Positions 9,181 through 16,650 of a DNA stretch of 64,000 nucleotides are shown piece by piece. Below the pieces are notes generated by a model. The model saw only the letters and a list, made by a program, of their open reading frames with translations. It did no database searches and was not told the DNA's origin. The translations under genes were made by a program, and so were the position numbers. Source of the DNA: Verrucomicrobiia bacterium. GTDB lineage: Bacteria; Verrucomicrobiota; Verrucomicrobiia; Opitutales; Opitutaceae. Location of the stretch: positions 62,001 to 126,000 of the forward strand of contig WYBX01000115.1 of NCBI GenBank assembly GCA_011525695.1, written 5' to 3'. Each line of letters starts with the position of its first letter. Position 1 is the first letter of the stretch.

Positions 9181-9568
9181 ACCAACGCCGCTGGATCGCG
9201 TCGTAGAGCCGTTGCGCTGAGGCCAGATCGCCGCGCAGCCCATAACGAATCTTCACACTGGTCCGCTTCGGGCCGACTTCCTTGATTTTGATAATCACCA
9301 GGGTGTCCGTCGCATCGCGGGCCCTCAGATCCGCCTCGATGACGAGCCGGTCATCCTGGGTGAGGAACAGTTTCTGGTCGGCCAGCCCCTGCTTGGCGGC
9401 CGCATAGACCGTCTTGAAGTCGCGATCGGCAAAGACCTGGAGTTCGCCGAGCCGGTATTCGCCGCGGACATCGGGCGCGACTTGCACCTGGGTGCAGCCG
9501 GTGGAGAGCGCCAGGGTGGCGAGGACAAGCCCTGGGGTGAGGATGGCGAGGGAGGTGAGGTTCATCAT
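9179..9568 (-). CDS. Small DUF3568-like lipoprotein
   Basis: This protein of about 129 residues starts at one of two adjacent ATGs (9568 or 9565). A signal peptide (LTSLAILTPGLVLATL) ends in a lipobox ALSTGC, so Cys becomes the lipidated N-terminus. The mature part has a GELQVFADRDFKTVYAAAKQ helix, a DDRLVIEADLRARDATD strand pair and a basic KRTSVKIRYG segment. This matches the DUF3568 family of small lipoproteins of unknown function. The frame is open upstream to 9730, but that part lacks signal character. No partner gene is adjacent. Confidence 0.75.
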   Translation of the reverse strand: MMNLTSLAILTPGLVLATLALSTGCTQVQVAPDVRGEYRLGELQVFADRDFKTVYAAAKQGLADQKLFLTQDDRLVIEADLRARDATDTLVIIKIKEVGPKRTSVKIRYGLRGDLASAQRLYDAIQRRW

Positions 9569-9708
9569 CAGGATGGAATGAGACCCTTTTGCGCGGATTT
9601 GTGCCGTGAGTTCAATGCGGGAGCCAGACTGTTGCCGGATTTCACAAGAATCTTGCGGGTTGCAGCCAAAAGCTCGCCCCCGTGCCCTGCGCACGCGACA
9701 CTGACGGC

Positions 9709-10275
9709 ATGACACCGGCTCACCTGTCATTTGAGCAACTGGAGGCGGGACTCGACCATGTCCGGCAGGCCCCGAGGGATTCGGGCGTGCTCGAGTTGCT
9801 GGTCCGCCGGCCCGCGGTTGAGGCGCGCGAGGAACTCATCACGGGCGATCTTGACCTCGAAGTTGGTCTGGTCGGCGACAACTGGCTGGCCCGCGGCAAT
9901 CCTTCCACAACAGACGGCCGGGCGAATCGCGAAGCGCAGATCACCGTCATGAACGCGCGGGCGGTGAGCCTCCTCGCTGTCACGCGCGAGCGCTGGGCGC
10001 TGGCCGGTGATCAGCTGTACGTCGACTTGGACATCAGTGTCGGGAACCTGCCGCCGGGTACGCGGCTTTCGGTGGGTGAGGCCGTAATCGAGGTGACGGC
10101 GGAGCCACATACGGGCTGTGGTAAATTCAGCGCGCGTTTCGGGCCGGCGGCGCGCCGCTTCGTCAACTCGCCCGTGGGGACGCAGCTGCGGTTGCGCGGG
10201 CTGAATGCCAGGGTCGTGGTGCCCGGAAGGATCCAGGTTGGGGACGAGGTCAGGAAACTAAGTGCCGGGGCGTAA
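9709..10275 (+). CDS. MOSC-domain protein
   Basis: This 188-residue cytoplasmic protein shows the MOSC pattern: DNWLARG near the start of the fold, a QITVMNARAVSLLA segment, GNLPPGTRLSVGEAVIEVT, and the signature EPHTGCGKFSARFG with the conserved Cys (C139). The family handles sulfur for molybdenum cofactor or acts on sulfur carriers. Stand-alone MOSC proteins of this size are widespread and their exact substrates are mostly unknown. The ATG at 9709 lies just before the conserved THLSFEQLEAGL-like start; an upstream ATG at 9682 would add a non-conserved tail. It is divergent from the lipoprotein gene. Confidence 0.85.
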   Translation: MTPAHLSFEQLEAGLDHVRQAPRDSGVLELLVRRPAVEAREELITGDLDLEVGLVGDNWLARGNPSTTDGRANREAQITVMNARAVSLLAVTRERWALAGDQLYVDLDISVGNLPPGTRLSVGEAVIEVTAEPHTGCGKFSARFGPAARRFVNSPVGTQLRLRGLNARVVVPGRIQVGDEVRKLSAGA

Positions 10276-10402
10276 TCCGAACATTTCACGAAAGTCGTGA
10301 GATGCTCGCCCTTCGGGCCGGCTTCGCCCGGGCAATGCGGCGGGATGATTTTTCCGGCCTGTTCTGCTCGACAGCGACACAGGGGCCGGGCAATTCGCCG
10401 CG

Positions 10403-10519
10403 ATGCAATTTTTGAAGACTCCGCTCGGACGGCTGCGCGTGATTGGCCTCTGGGAGGGCATTTCCTTCCTGGTGTGCGCCCCTTTCAGAACGGGCCGCGT
10501 AAGTCCGACAGACTCCTAA
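10403..10519 (+). pseudogene. Truncated DUF3817 membrane protein gene (N-terminal remnant)
   Basis: A short frame reads MQFLKTPLGRLRVIGLWEGI followed by SFLV, which is the characteristic opening of DUF3817 membrane proteins (usually about 90-110 residues). After SFLV it departs from the family into CAPFRTGRVSPTDS and stops at 10519. The stop overlaps the last bases of the converging permease gene (10516). The break at about 10474 looks like a rearrangement junction. The fragment lacks the family's downstream membrane segments. Confidence 0.6.
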
Positions 10520-11916
10520 ACCAGCGGGAAGATCTTCGCGACGATGATGACGAAGATCCCGCCGGCGATGCCCATCAGCGAAAACATGGGCGTGATGCCG
10601 CGCAGCATTTCACGCTCGGTCAGCCCGCTGGTTTTGCAGACGACCCAGAATCCGCTGTCGTTCATCCACGGGAGGAATTTTGAGCCGCAGCCGATCACCA
10701 GCGCCAGGTAGACCGGATGAAAGGCGAGCTGGGTGGAGGCGAACGCCTGGAGGATGCCAACCCCGGTCACCATTGCGACCGTGGCGGAACCCTGGGCGGC
10801 GCGGATGAAGGCGGTGACCATCCAAGCCAGCGGCAGCACGGCCAGTTGATAATGGGCGGCCAGTCCCTGGATCCGCTCACCGACGCCGGTTTCCTGCAGC
10901 ACTCCGCCAAACACGCCGCCGGCGGAGGTGATCAGGATGATGGAGCCCGCATCGGCGATGGCCGCCTGCACGGTGGAGCGGACAAGGCCGCCGTCACCGC
11001 GCCGCTGCCAGGCAACCGTGGCGAGTGAGATTGCCGCAGCGATTGCCAGCGCGATGTTGGGATGGCCGATGGTCTCGAGGGCGTGCATCAGCGGCGCCGG
11101 CATCGCGATGAAGGGGAGGACGGCCGCGGAGGAAATGAGCACGACGGGCAGCACGATGGGAGTGAGCGCGAGCCAGAGGGGTGGAAGTTCCGTTTCCGGC
11201 CGGTCGATCACGCTGGCTGCTTCGTCGGTGCTGACGGCCGGGACCGGAGTCGGCCATTTCTGATTGGCCCACCAGGCGTATGCCAGCCCGGAGCATCCGG
11301 CGATTGCGCTGACGATGATGCCGCCGATCATCATCTGCCAGATTTCCACCTTGAGGGCGTTGGCGACGAAGAGGGGCCCGGGCGTCGGCGGCACCAGGGA
11401 ATGGGTCATGGTCGCGCCGGAGGCGATGGCCAGGACGTAAAGGAGGTAGTTTCGATTCGTGCGTCGCGCCATGGTGCGCGCGAGCGGGATGAGCAGGAGA
11501 TAGACCGTGTCGAAAAACACAGGGATCCCGAGAATGTAGCCGCTGGTGGCGAAGACGAACGGGGAGCGTTTTTCGCCGAAAAGATTCAGGGTTGAGCGGA
11601 CAATCCGATCCGCGCCGCCGCTCGCCAGCAGGCAGCCGCCGACGATCGAGGCCATCGCAATCAGGACGCCGAGGCTGGTGGCGGTGTTGCCAAACTTGCT
11701 TCCCAGCTTGACCCCGAGCGACTGGTTCGTGCGGGCCGTGATCTCGGCTGCCGGCCGATTCTGCGCGCGCAGGGTCTGCTCGATGTTCTCACGCGGCGTG
11801 AGCGAGGCCACCACGATCGCGGCGGAAAAGAGCGCCACGAAGGCGTGCAGCCGCAGCCACACAATCCCGCCGACGACGATCACAACGCCGATGAAGAGGA
11901 GGAGGAAGGGATCCAT
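10516..11916 (-). CDS. GntP-family permease (gluconate:H+ symporter type)
   Basis: This 466-residue integral membrane protein of the GntP family has about 12-14 hydrophobic segments from MDPFLLLFIGVVIVVGGIVW to the C-terminal GIAGGIFVIIVAKIF. Family landmarks include GVLIAMASIVGG, GIPVFFDTVYLLLIPLAR, ATMTHSLVPPTPGPL and GCGSKFLPWMNDSGFWVV. Members import gluconate or related sugar acids with protons. The start at 11916 is chosen because it sits directly before the first membrane segment; the longer frame from 11982 adds only a polar tail. Sugar-acid catabolic genes are not adjacent, so the substrate is open. Its 3' end runs into the DUF3817 remnant. Confidence 0.9.
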   Translation of the reverse strand: MDPFLLLFIGVVIVVGGIVWLRLHAFVALFSAAIVVASLTPRENIEQTLRAQNRPAAEITARTNQSLGVKLGSKFGNTATSLGVLIAMASIVGGCLLASGGADRIVRSTLNLFGEKRSPFVFATSGYILGIPVFFDTVYLLLIPLARTMARRTNRNYLLYVLAIASGATMTHSLVPPTPGPLFVANALKVEIWQMMIGGIIVSAIAGCSGLAYAWWANQKWPTPVPAVSTDEAASVIDRPETELPPLWLALTPIVLPVVLISSAAVLPFIAMPAPLMHALETIGHPNIALAIAAAISLATVAWQRRGDGGLVRSTVQAAIADAGSIILITSAGGVFGGVLQETGVGERIQGLAAHYQLAVLPLAWMVTAFIRAAQGSATVAMVTGVGILQAFASTQLAFHPVYLALVIGCGSKFLPWMNDSGFWVVCKTSGLTEREMLRGITPMFSLMGIAGGIFVIIVAKIFPLV

Positions 11917-12116
11917 GGGGTCGAAGCCGCCGCCGGGTAACGGGCGGTTCAGCGAGTCAGCCGTCAATTGGGGCCGAGGCAAGCCGCGAAAACGCTGCGT
12001 CCGGCCGGTGTGGCGTGGATATCAATCCGGGCGATACGCCGGATCGAGCCGGGCCAACGCCGGCCGGTGGATCGCTGTCGCGTTGCGCCGGCCCGCCGGC
12101 CTGTTCTACTGGTGCG

Positions 12117-12281
12117 ATGAAGAAGCCCACGCGCGAGGAACGGCAGCGGATGTGCACGCGCAAGCGGCGATATCGCACGCAGGGCGACGCCTTGGACGCG
12201 GCCCTGCTGGCCGGGGTGAGCCGCCGGCGGGAAGCCTACCTCTGCCCGATCTGCCGGCACTGGCACCTGACATCGCGTTGA
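12117..12281 (+). CDS. Small basic zinc-ribbon-like protein
   Basis: This 54-residue protein opens MKKPTREERQRMCTRKRRYR and ends CPICRHWHLTSR. The pattern (basic N-terminus, Cys, Arg/Lys/Tyr core, then CPxC..WHLT) occurs in a widespread family of very small uncharacterised proteins, and the Cys/His residues could bind zinc. It is preceded by a long open stretch that does not look coding. It lies between the permease and a strong inverted repeat. Function is unknown; nucleic-acid binding is a guess from the composition. Confidence 0.6.
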   Translation: MKKPTREERQRMCTRKRRYRTQGDALDAALLAGVSRRREAYLCPICRHWHLTSR

Positions 12282-12320
12282 TGCGGTGGGCCGGCGGCCT
12301 TGGAATCAGAACTGCATTCG

Positions 12321-12394
12321 TAGGGGCGCAGCCTTGCCTGCGCCCGCCCGGGTGATGCAACGGCCCTGAGGGCGCAGGCAAGGCTGCGCCCTTA
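12321..12394. repeat. Large inverted repeat (GGGCGCAGGCAAGG family), 25-bp arms
   Basis: Left arm 12321-12345 and right arm 12370-12394 are inverted copies matching at 24 of 25 positions, separated by 24 bases. The right arm begins GGGCGCAGGCAAGGCTGC and contains the TAA stop of the convergent sulfatase gene (12392-12394). It could form a very stable hairpin and act as a terminator for both converging genes. Single arms of the same family lie at 24854, 26451 and, interrupted, 55872. Confidence 0.85.
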
Positions 12395-13909
12395 CGGTTG
12401 ATAATCGGCACCCGTCAGGCTGCGGAGCACCGACTGCTGCCATTCGTGCAGCTGCTGTTCCAGCCTCGCGGCGACCTCGGGGTGGGCCGCAATCAGATTG
12501 TTTCGCTCCGCGGGATCCTTGCGGACATCGAATAGCTCCCGGCCGCTCGATCCCTCACCGTCGATCACCAGCTTGAACCGATCATCGAGGATGGCCCGCG
12601 CCCCCGCAAAATCTGCTTCCTGGATGCCGGGATGATGGAAGTTGAGGAAATCGCGTGTCGCCTTGTCGCCGGCCAGCTTCACCAGCGGGGTCGTCCCTTG
12701 CTGCAGTTCGGGATCGATGTAGGGTTTTCGCGGACCGGCGGATTCCGGCCGGGGCCGGCCGTTCCAGAAATGAATCGGCGTGGGCCGCCGGTCCATCCGG
12801 CCCGCGAAGAGATCCACCAGGCTGATCCCATCGAGCGGACGCCGGGGCAGCGGCTGACCCGCGAGTTCACAGAGGGTGGGCAGGATGTCGCTTGTGACGG
12901 TGTTGACGTCGCTCACGCGCGGCTGGGAAATCCGGGCCGGCCATTCGATCACGCCCGGGACCCGCAGGCCGCCTTCATAAATGTCGCCTTTTTCCCCGCG
13001 GAACGGGACCGTGGCATTCGCCTCCTGTGGCGTTCCATTGTCGCCGCAGTACCAGAGCAGCGTGTTCTGCCGCAGTCCCTGGCCGGCAAGGTGGTCCCGC
13101 AGCCGGCCGATCGAGCGATCCATGGCGGTGATTTCCGCGAAGCGTTCGCGCAGGACGTCGCGCTGGAGCCGTTGGACCGGGCGGCCGGTTTCATTGGAAG
13201 TCAGCCGCACCTGCCGTTGGCCAAAATCGGCCGGCAGCCGATCGTAGAGTGCGAGATCCGCGGCCAGGCCGCTGTAGGGTTCGTGCGGCGAACCGAACCA
13301 GATCACGACGAAGAACGGCCTGCCTGCCTGCTTCACGCCATCGATGAAGCGGATGGCCTCCGCCACGATGACCTCCGAACTTTCGCCGGGATGACGCTCG
13401 GGCGGTCCGCCATTGCGGGACAACGGGGGATTCAGCTCGAAGAAATTGTCGTGCGAAACCCACTCCTCAAAGCCCATTGCGCCAGGATTCGTGGGCGATC
13501 CGGCCTTGACCGGTCCGAGATGCCATTTGCCAAAGTGTCCCGTGGCATATCCCGCGCGGCGCAGAATCTGGGCAATGCCGATCTCCTCGGGCCGGATGGA
13601 CCAGCCGGGCGTAAAAGTACCATAGCGATTCGGATGGCGGCCCGTGATGACGCTGCCGCGGGTCGGGGAACAGACCGGCGCCGCCGCATAGAACCGGTCC
13701 AGCCGGAGACCGCTGGCCGCCATTTGGTCCAGGACCGGCGTTTTCAGATGCGGATGCCCGTTGTAGCCGGTCTCGTCCCAGCCATGGTCGTCGCCCATCA
13801 GCAGGACGATGTTCGGCCGGTCGTCCGGTTGTGCCAGGGCGCCGGGCATCGGCACGGTGCAGCCAAGGCCGGTTGCGAGGAGCATCAGCGGGAGAAGGCG
13901 CATGGTCAT
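12392..13909 (-). CDS. Exported type I sulfatase
   Basis: This is a sulfatase of 505 residues if it starts at 13909 (13903 is also possible). A signal peptide ends near ALAQ. The metal-binding GDDHGW lies at about 39-44 and the catalytic Cys C80 in CSPTRG, the C-x-P-x-R motif converted to formylglycine by a maturation enzyme not found in this window. A GKWHLG motif and the terminal DIYEGGLRVP region also fit the family. It hydrolyses a sulfate ester, probably on a glycan. It starts 7 bp after the GH29 fucosidase, so the two are almost certainly co-transcribed and may desulfate and trim the same sulfated fucose-containing polymer. The last codon and stop fall inside the repeat arm at 12370-12394. 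Confidence 0.92.
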   Translation of the reverse strand: MTMRLLPLMLLATGLGCTVPMPGALAQPDDRPNIVLLMGDDHGWDETGYNGHPHLKTPVLDQMAASGLRLDRFYAAAPVCSPTRGSVITGRHPNRYGTFTPGWSIRPEEIGIAQILRRAGYATGHFGKWHLGPVKAGSPTNPGAMGFEEWVSHDNFFELNPPLSRNGGPPERHPGESSEVIVAEAIRFIDGVKQAGRPFFVVIWFGSPHEPYSGLAADLALYDRLPADFGQRQVRLTSNETGRPVQRLQRDVLRERFAEITAMDRSIGRLRDHLAGQGLRQNTLLWYCGDNGTPQEANATVPFRGEKGDIYEGGLRVPGVIEWPARISQPRVSDVNTVTSDILPTLCELAGQPLPRRPLDGISLVDLFAGRMDRRPTPIHFWNGRPRPESAGPRKPYIDPELQQGTTPLVKLAGDKATRDFLNFHHPGIQEADFAGARAILDDRFKLVIDGEGSSGRELFDVRKDPAERNNLIAAHPEVAARLEQQLHEWQQSVLRSLTGADYQP

Positions 13910-13916
13910 GGTGGGA

Positions 13917-15395
13917 TCAAAGTGATTTCTCCGCGGGGACGGGGCGCGGCGCCGGCGCCGCCACCTGCGGTTCGCCGTCGATTTGCAGCGCGATGACGCT
14001 CGCAATGGGATTCGGAGCCGTCACCGGCAAACGGAGACGCACCGCGTCGCCGCCGGGCGTCGCTTCGAGACGCGTGGGACTTCCGAGGAGCCGGGCCTCC
14101 ACCACACGGTTCTGCAGCGGCACGACCAGCACGCCGTCCGGCGGCCAATTGAAGACGTGAAGGTAGAGCGTCCGTCCCTTTCGCGTGCAGCGGCCCCATG
14201 CCAGCTCGGCGAACGGACTCGCGGTGGTGCCATGAATCGACTCCGCATGAACCTGCATCCATGCGCCGATCGCACGGAACGATTGCACGCTCTCCTCGGG
14301 CACGCTGCCATCGGCCAGCGGCCCGATATTGAGGAGGTAATTGCCGCCCTTGCTGGCGATGTCGACGAGGTTCCGAATCAGCGTCTCGTCGGACTTCCAG
14401 GCGTGGTCATGTTCGCTGTAGCCCCAGGTGGTGTTCAGCGTCATGCAGGTCTCCCAGTCCACGCCTGGCATTCCGGTCGACGGGATGTGCTGCTCCGGCG
14501 TGGTGAAGTCGCCGTACTTCGGATCCAGCTGCGGCGCCGTCGCCCCGGTTCCCATTCCGGTCCAGCCGGATTCGCGGATGCGAAAGAGCCGGTTGTTCAT
14601 GATGACGGCGGGCAGCTTTGCCCGGACCGAGGCCATGAGGTCGAACGCCCGCCAGGCCTCGTCTCCCTGGAAGTCAACCGCGCTGTAGTCCCACCACATG
14701 ATGTCCGGGTGATATTCCAGCAATTCGGCCACCTGGGCGTGCAGGAAACGGACGTACTTCGCATGATCGCGTTCACCGTTTGGATACGGCTTGCCGAGCA
14801 GCGGATGCGGCAGCTGCTTCGACCGCTGGTACGCATACTGATCGTGGTGCCAGTCGATGACCGAGTGATAGAATCCGACCCGCAGCCCCTCGGCCCGGGC
14901 CGCGTCGACGATTTCCCTGACGAGATCACGCTGCAGGACCGAGCCCGCATCGTAATCGCTCACCTGCGAATCGTGCAGGGCGAAGCCATCGTGGTGCTTG
15001 GTGGTGAAGACCAGATAGCGGCAGCCGGCGGCCTTTGCCAGAGCCGCCCATTCGCGGGCGAAGCCCGGCTTGGGCTTGAACCGGGGGATTGCCCGTTGCG
15101 CATAGGTGTCGGTGTCCGCCTTCACCCGCTGCTGGATCCATTCCATGCCGCCCTTCGTGGCGACCGGTTTGCCCTCCCAGGTGCCGGCGAGCCCCGCGTA
15201 CAGCCCCCAGTGCACGAACATCCCGAAGCGCGCCTCCCGCCACCAGCGCATGCGCGCGTCCCGCTGCGCCGTCGTTTCGACCGGCGGCATTTCCGTGGCG
15301 GCGGCGGGCAACGCCGCCCAACCGATCACGCCCGCAGCGAGGACGAGCAGCAGTTTCGACACCAGGACACAGCGTGAGCGGCGGGTGGTCTTCAT
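13917..15395 (-). CDS. Exported GH29 alpha-L-fucosidase
   Basis: This 492-residue protein has a signal peptide (VLVSKLLLVLAAGVIGWAALPAAA) and a GH29 barrel. Landmarks are WWREARFGMFVHWGLYA, the KHHDGFALHDS substrate loop (HH at 134-135), SVIDWHHDQY and MWWDYSAVDF, in which D236 is the predicted nucleophile. NYLLNIGPLADGSV closes the barrel and a C-terminal beta-domain follows. GH29 enzymes release alpha-linked L-fucose with retention. It is first in a two-gene operon with the downstream sulfatase, hinting at a sulfated fucosylated substrate such as fucoidan-type or mucin-type glycans; that pairing is inference. Confidence 0.92.
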   Translation of the reverse strand: MKTTRRSRCVLVSKLLLVLAAGVIGWAALPAAATEMPPVETTAQRDARMRWWREARFGMFVHWGLYAGLAGTWEGKPVATKGGMEWIQQRVKADTDTYAQRAIPRFKPKPGFAREWAALAKAAGCRYLVFTTKHHDGFALHDSQVSDYDAGSVLQRDLVREIVDAARAEGLRVGFYHSVIDWHHDQYAYQRSKQLPHPLLGKPYPNGERDHAKYVRFLHAQVAELLEYHPDIMWWDYSAVDFQGDEAWRAFDLMASVRAKLPAVIMNNRLFRIRESGWTGMGTGATAPQLDPKYGDFTTPEQHIPSTGMPGVDWETCMTLNTTWGYSEHDHAWKSDETLIRNLVDIASKGGNYLLNIGPLADGSVPEESVQSFRAIGAWMQVHAESIHGTTASPFAELAWGRCTRKGRTLYLHVFNWPPDGVLVVPLQNRVVEARLLGSPTRLEATPGGDAVRLRLPVTAPNPIASVIALQIDGEPQVAAPAPRPVPAEKSL

Positions 15396-15617
15396 CGGTG
15401 CACCTCAGGCAAGCGTGCGGACTGCCGGGGCACGAGCCGAAATCGGCGGGCATGCCAGCGGGGAAGCGGGCGGCGCAACATCGCGTTTCCCGTGCGCAAC
15501 GAACATTCAGGGTTGCGGGAGCCGGTCGGGTCGCTGAATTCTCTGTCCGGCCCGCGCCGCCGTTCGGTTGCCTGCATGCCGATACCTCATGAACCCGTTT
15601 CCTGGCTTTCCAGTCCG

Positions 15618-16514
15618 ATGAGTGCCAATCCTCCTGACCGCCCCGTGCCCCGCGTCGGCTTGATCGGCTTCGGTGAGGTGGCGGCGAGTTTTTCCGCCGC
15701 GATGCACCAGGCCGGAGCCCCCGTGACGGCGCACGACAAGCTCGCCGAGCAGCCCGAGGGCCTGAAGCTGCTGCGGGCGCGCGACCGCACCGGGGCGATC
15801 GAACTGCTGCCGCTGGCGGAGGTGGTGAACCGTTCCGACATCGTGCTCTCGCTGGTCACCACGAGCGCGGCGGTGCCGGTGGCGCGCGCGGCCGCGGGCT
15901 TCCTGAAGCGCGGCCAGATCTATGCCGACTTCAATGCGGCGGCGCCCGCGATCAAGCGGGAGGTGGCCGAGATCATCCGACCAACCGGCGCACACTTTGT
16001 GGAGGGCGCGATCCTCGGTGCGGTTGGCGTGACGGGTGCGCGCACCCGAATCCTGATTGGCGATGAATCCGGTCCCGCCGCAGCGGAGCAATTTGTCCGG
16101 CTCGGGCTGAACACGGCTTATTACAGCGGGAAGATTGGCGCGGCTTCGGCCTTCAAGCTGCTGCGCAGTGTCTTCTCCAAGGGGATCGAGGCGCTGTTGA
16201 TCGAATTCCTGGTGGCGGGCCGGCGCGCCGGCCTCCAGGAGGATCTGTGGCGGGAGGTGGTGGATTTGTTTGCGCAGAACAGTTTCGAGAAAGTGGCCGA
16301 CAACTGGATTCGCACGCACGGCACCGCGCATGAACGGCGGTATCATGAGGTGGTGCAGGTGGCCGCGGAGCTGCGCACCCTCGGGATCGATCCGGTGATG
16401 ACGACTGCCACCGAGGCGGTGTTCCGGCGGTCCGGCGAAGTGGGGCTCAAGGAAAAGTTCGCCGGCAAGGCCCCGACGCTCGAGGACGTGATCGCCACCC
16501 TGGAAAAGGCGTGA
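15618..16514 (+). CDS. NAD(P)-binding 6-phosphogluconate/hydroxyisobutyrate dehydrogenase-like protein
   Basis: This 298-residue protein has an N-terminal Rossmann motif VGLIGFGEVAASFSAAM, a SDIVLSLVTTSAA segment and a YADFNAAAPAIKREVA region, as in NADP_binding_2 enzymes. The central helix GAASAFKLLRSVFSKGIEAL and the C-terminal helical half resemble the DUF1932 C-terminal domain found with these dehydrogenases. The catalytic Lys is the one in AFKLLRS. Substrates of this subgroup are unknown beta-hydroxyacids. The ATG at 15618 was chosen just ahead of the Rossmann fold; 15576 would add a poorly conserved tail. It converges on carB. Confidence 0.82.
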   Translation: MSANPPDRPVPRVGLIGFGEVAASFSAAMHQAGAPVTAHDKLAEQPEGLKLLRARDRTGAIELLPLAEVVNRSDIVLSLVTTSAAVPVARAAAGFLKRGQIYADFNAAAPAIKREVAEIIRPTGAHFVEGAILGAVGVTGARTRILIGDESGPAAAEQFVRLGLNTAYYSGKIGAASAFKLLRSVFSKGIEALLIEFLVAGRRAGLQEDLWREVVDLFAQNSFEKVADNWIRTHGTAHERRYHEVVQVAAELRTLGIDPVMTTATEAVFRRSGEVGLKEKFAGKAPTLEDVIATLEKA

Positions 16515-16624
16515 AGGCATCCTGGCCGCTGGCCACGGAGCCTTGCCATTGACGCTTTCAGGATGCGACCCGGTCGACCCCGATGCCGTGGCCCGATTGC
16601 GTCCGGAATCCCCGCCAATTCCGT

Positions 16625-16638
16625 GTTACGATCGTAAC
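16625..16638. other. 14-bp perfect palindrome
   Basis: GTTACGATCGTAAC lies between the converging dehydrogenase and carB genes, 12 bp beyond the carB stop codon. It may be a small terminator or protein site; nothing further supports either. Confidence 0.35.
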
Positions 16639-16650
16639 CCGAGATTGGCT

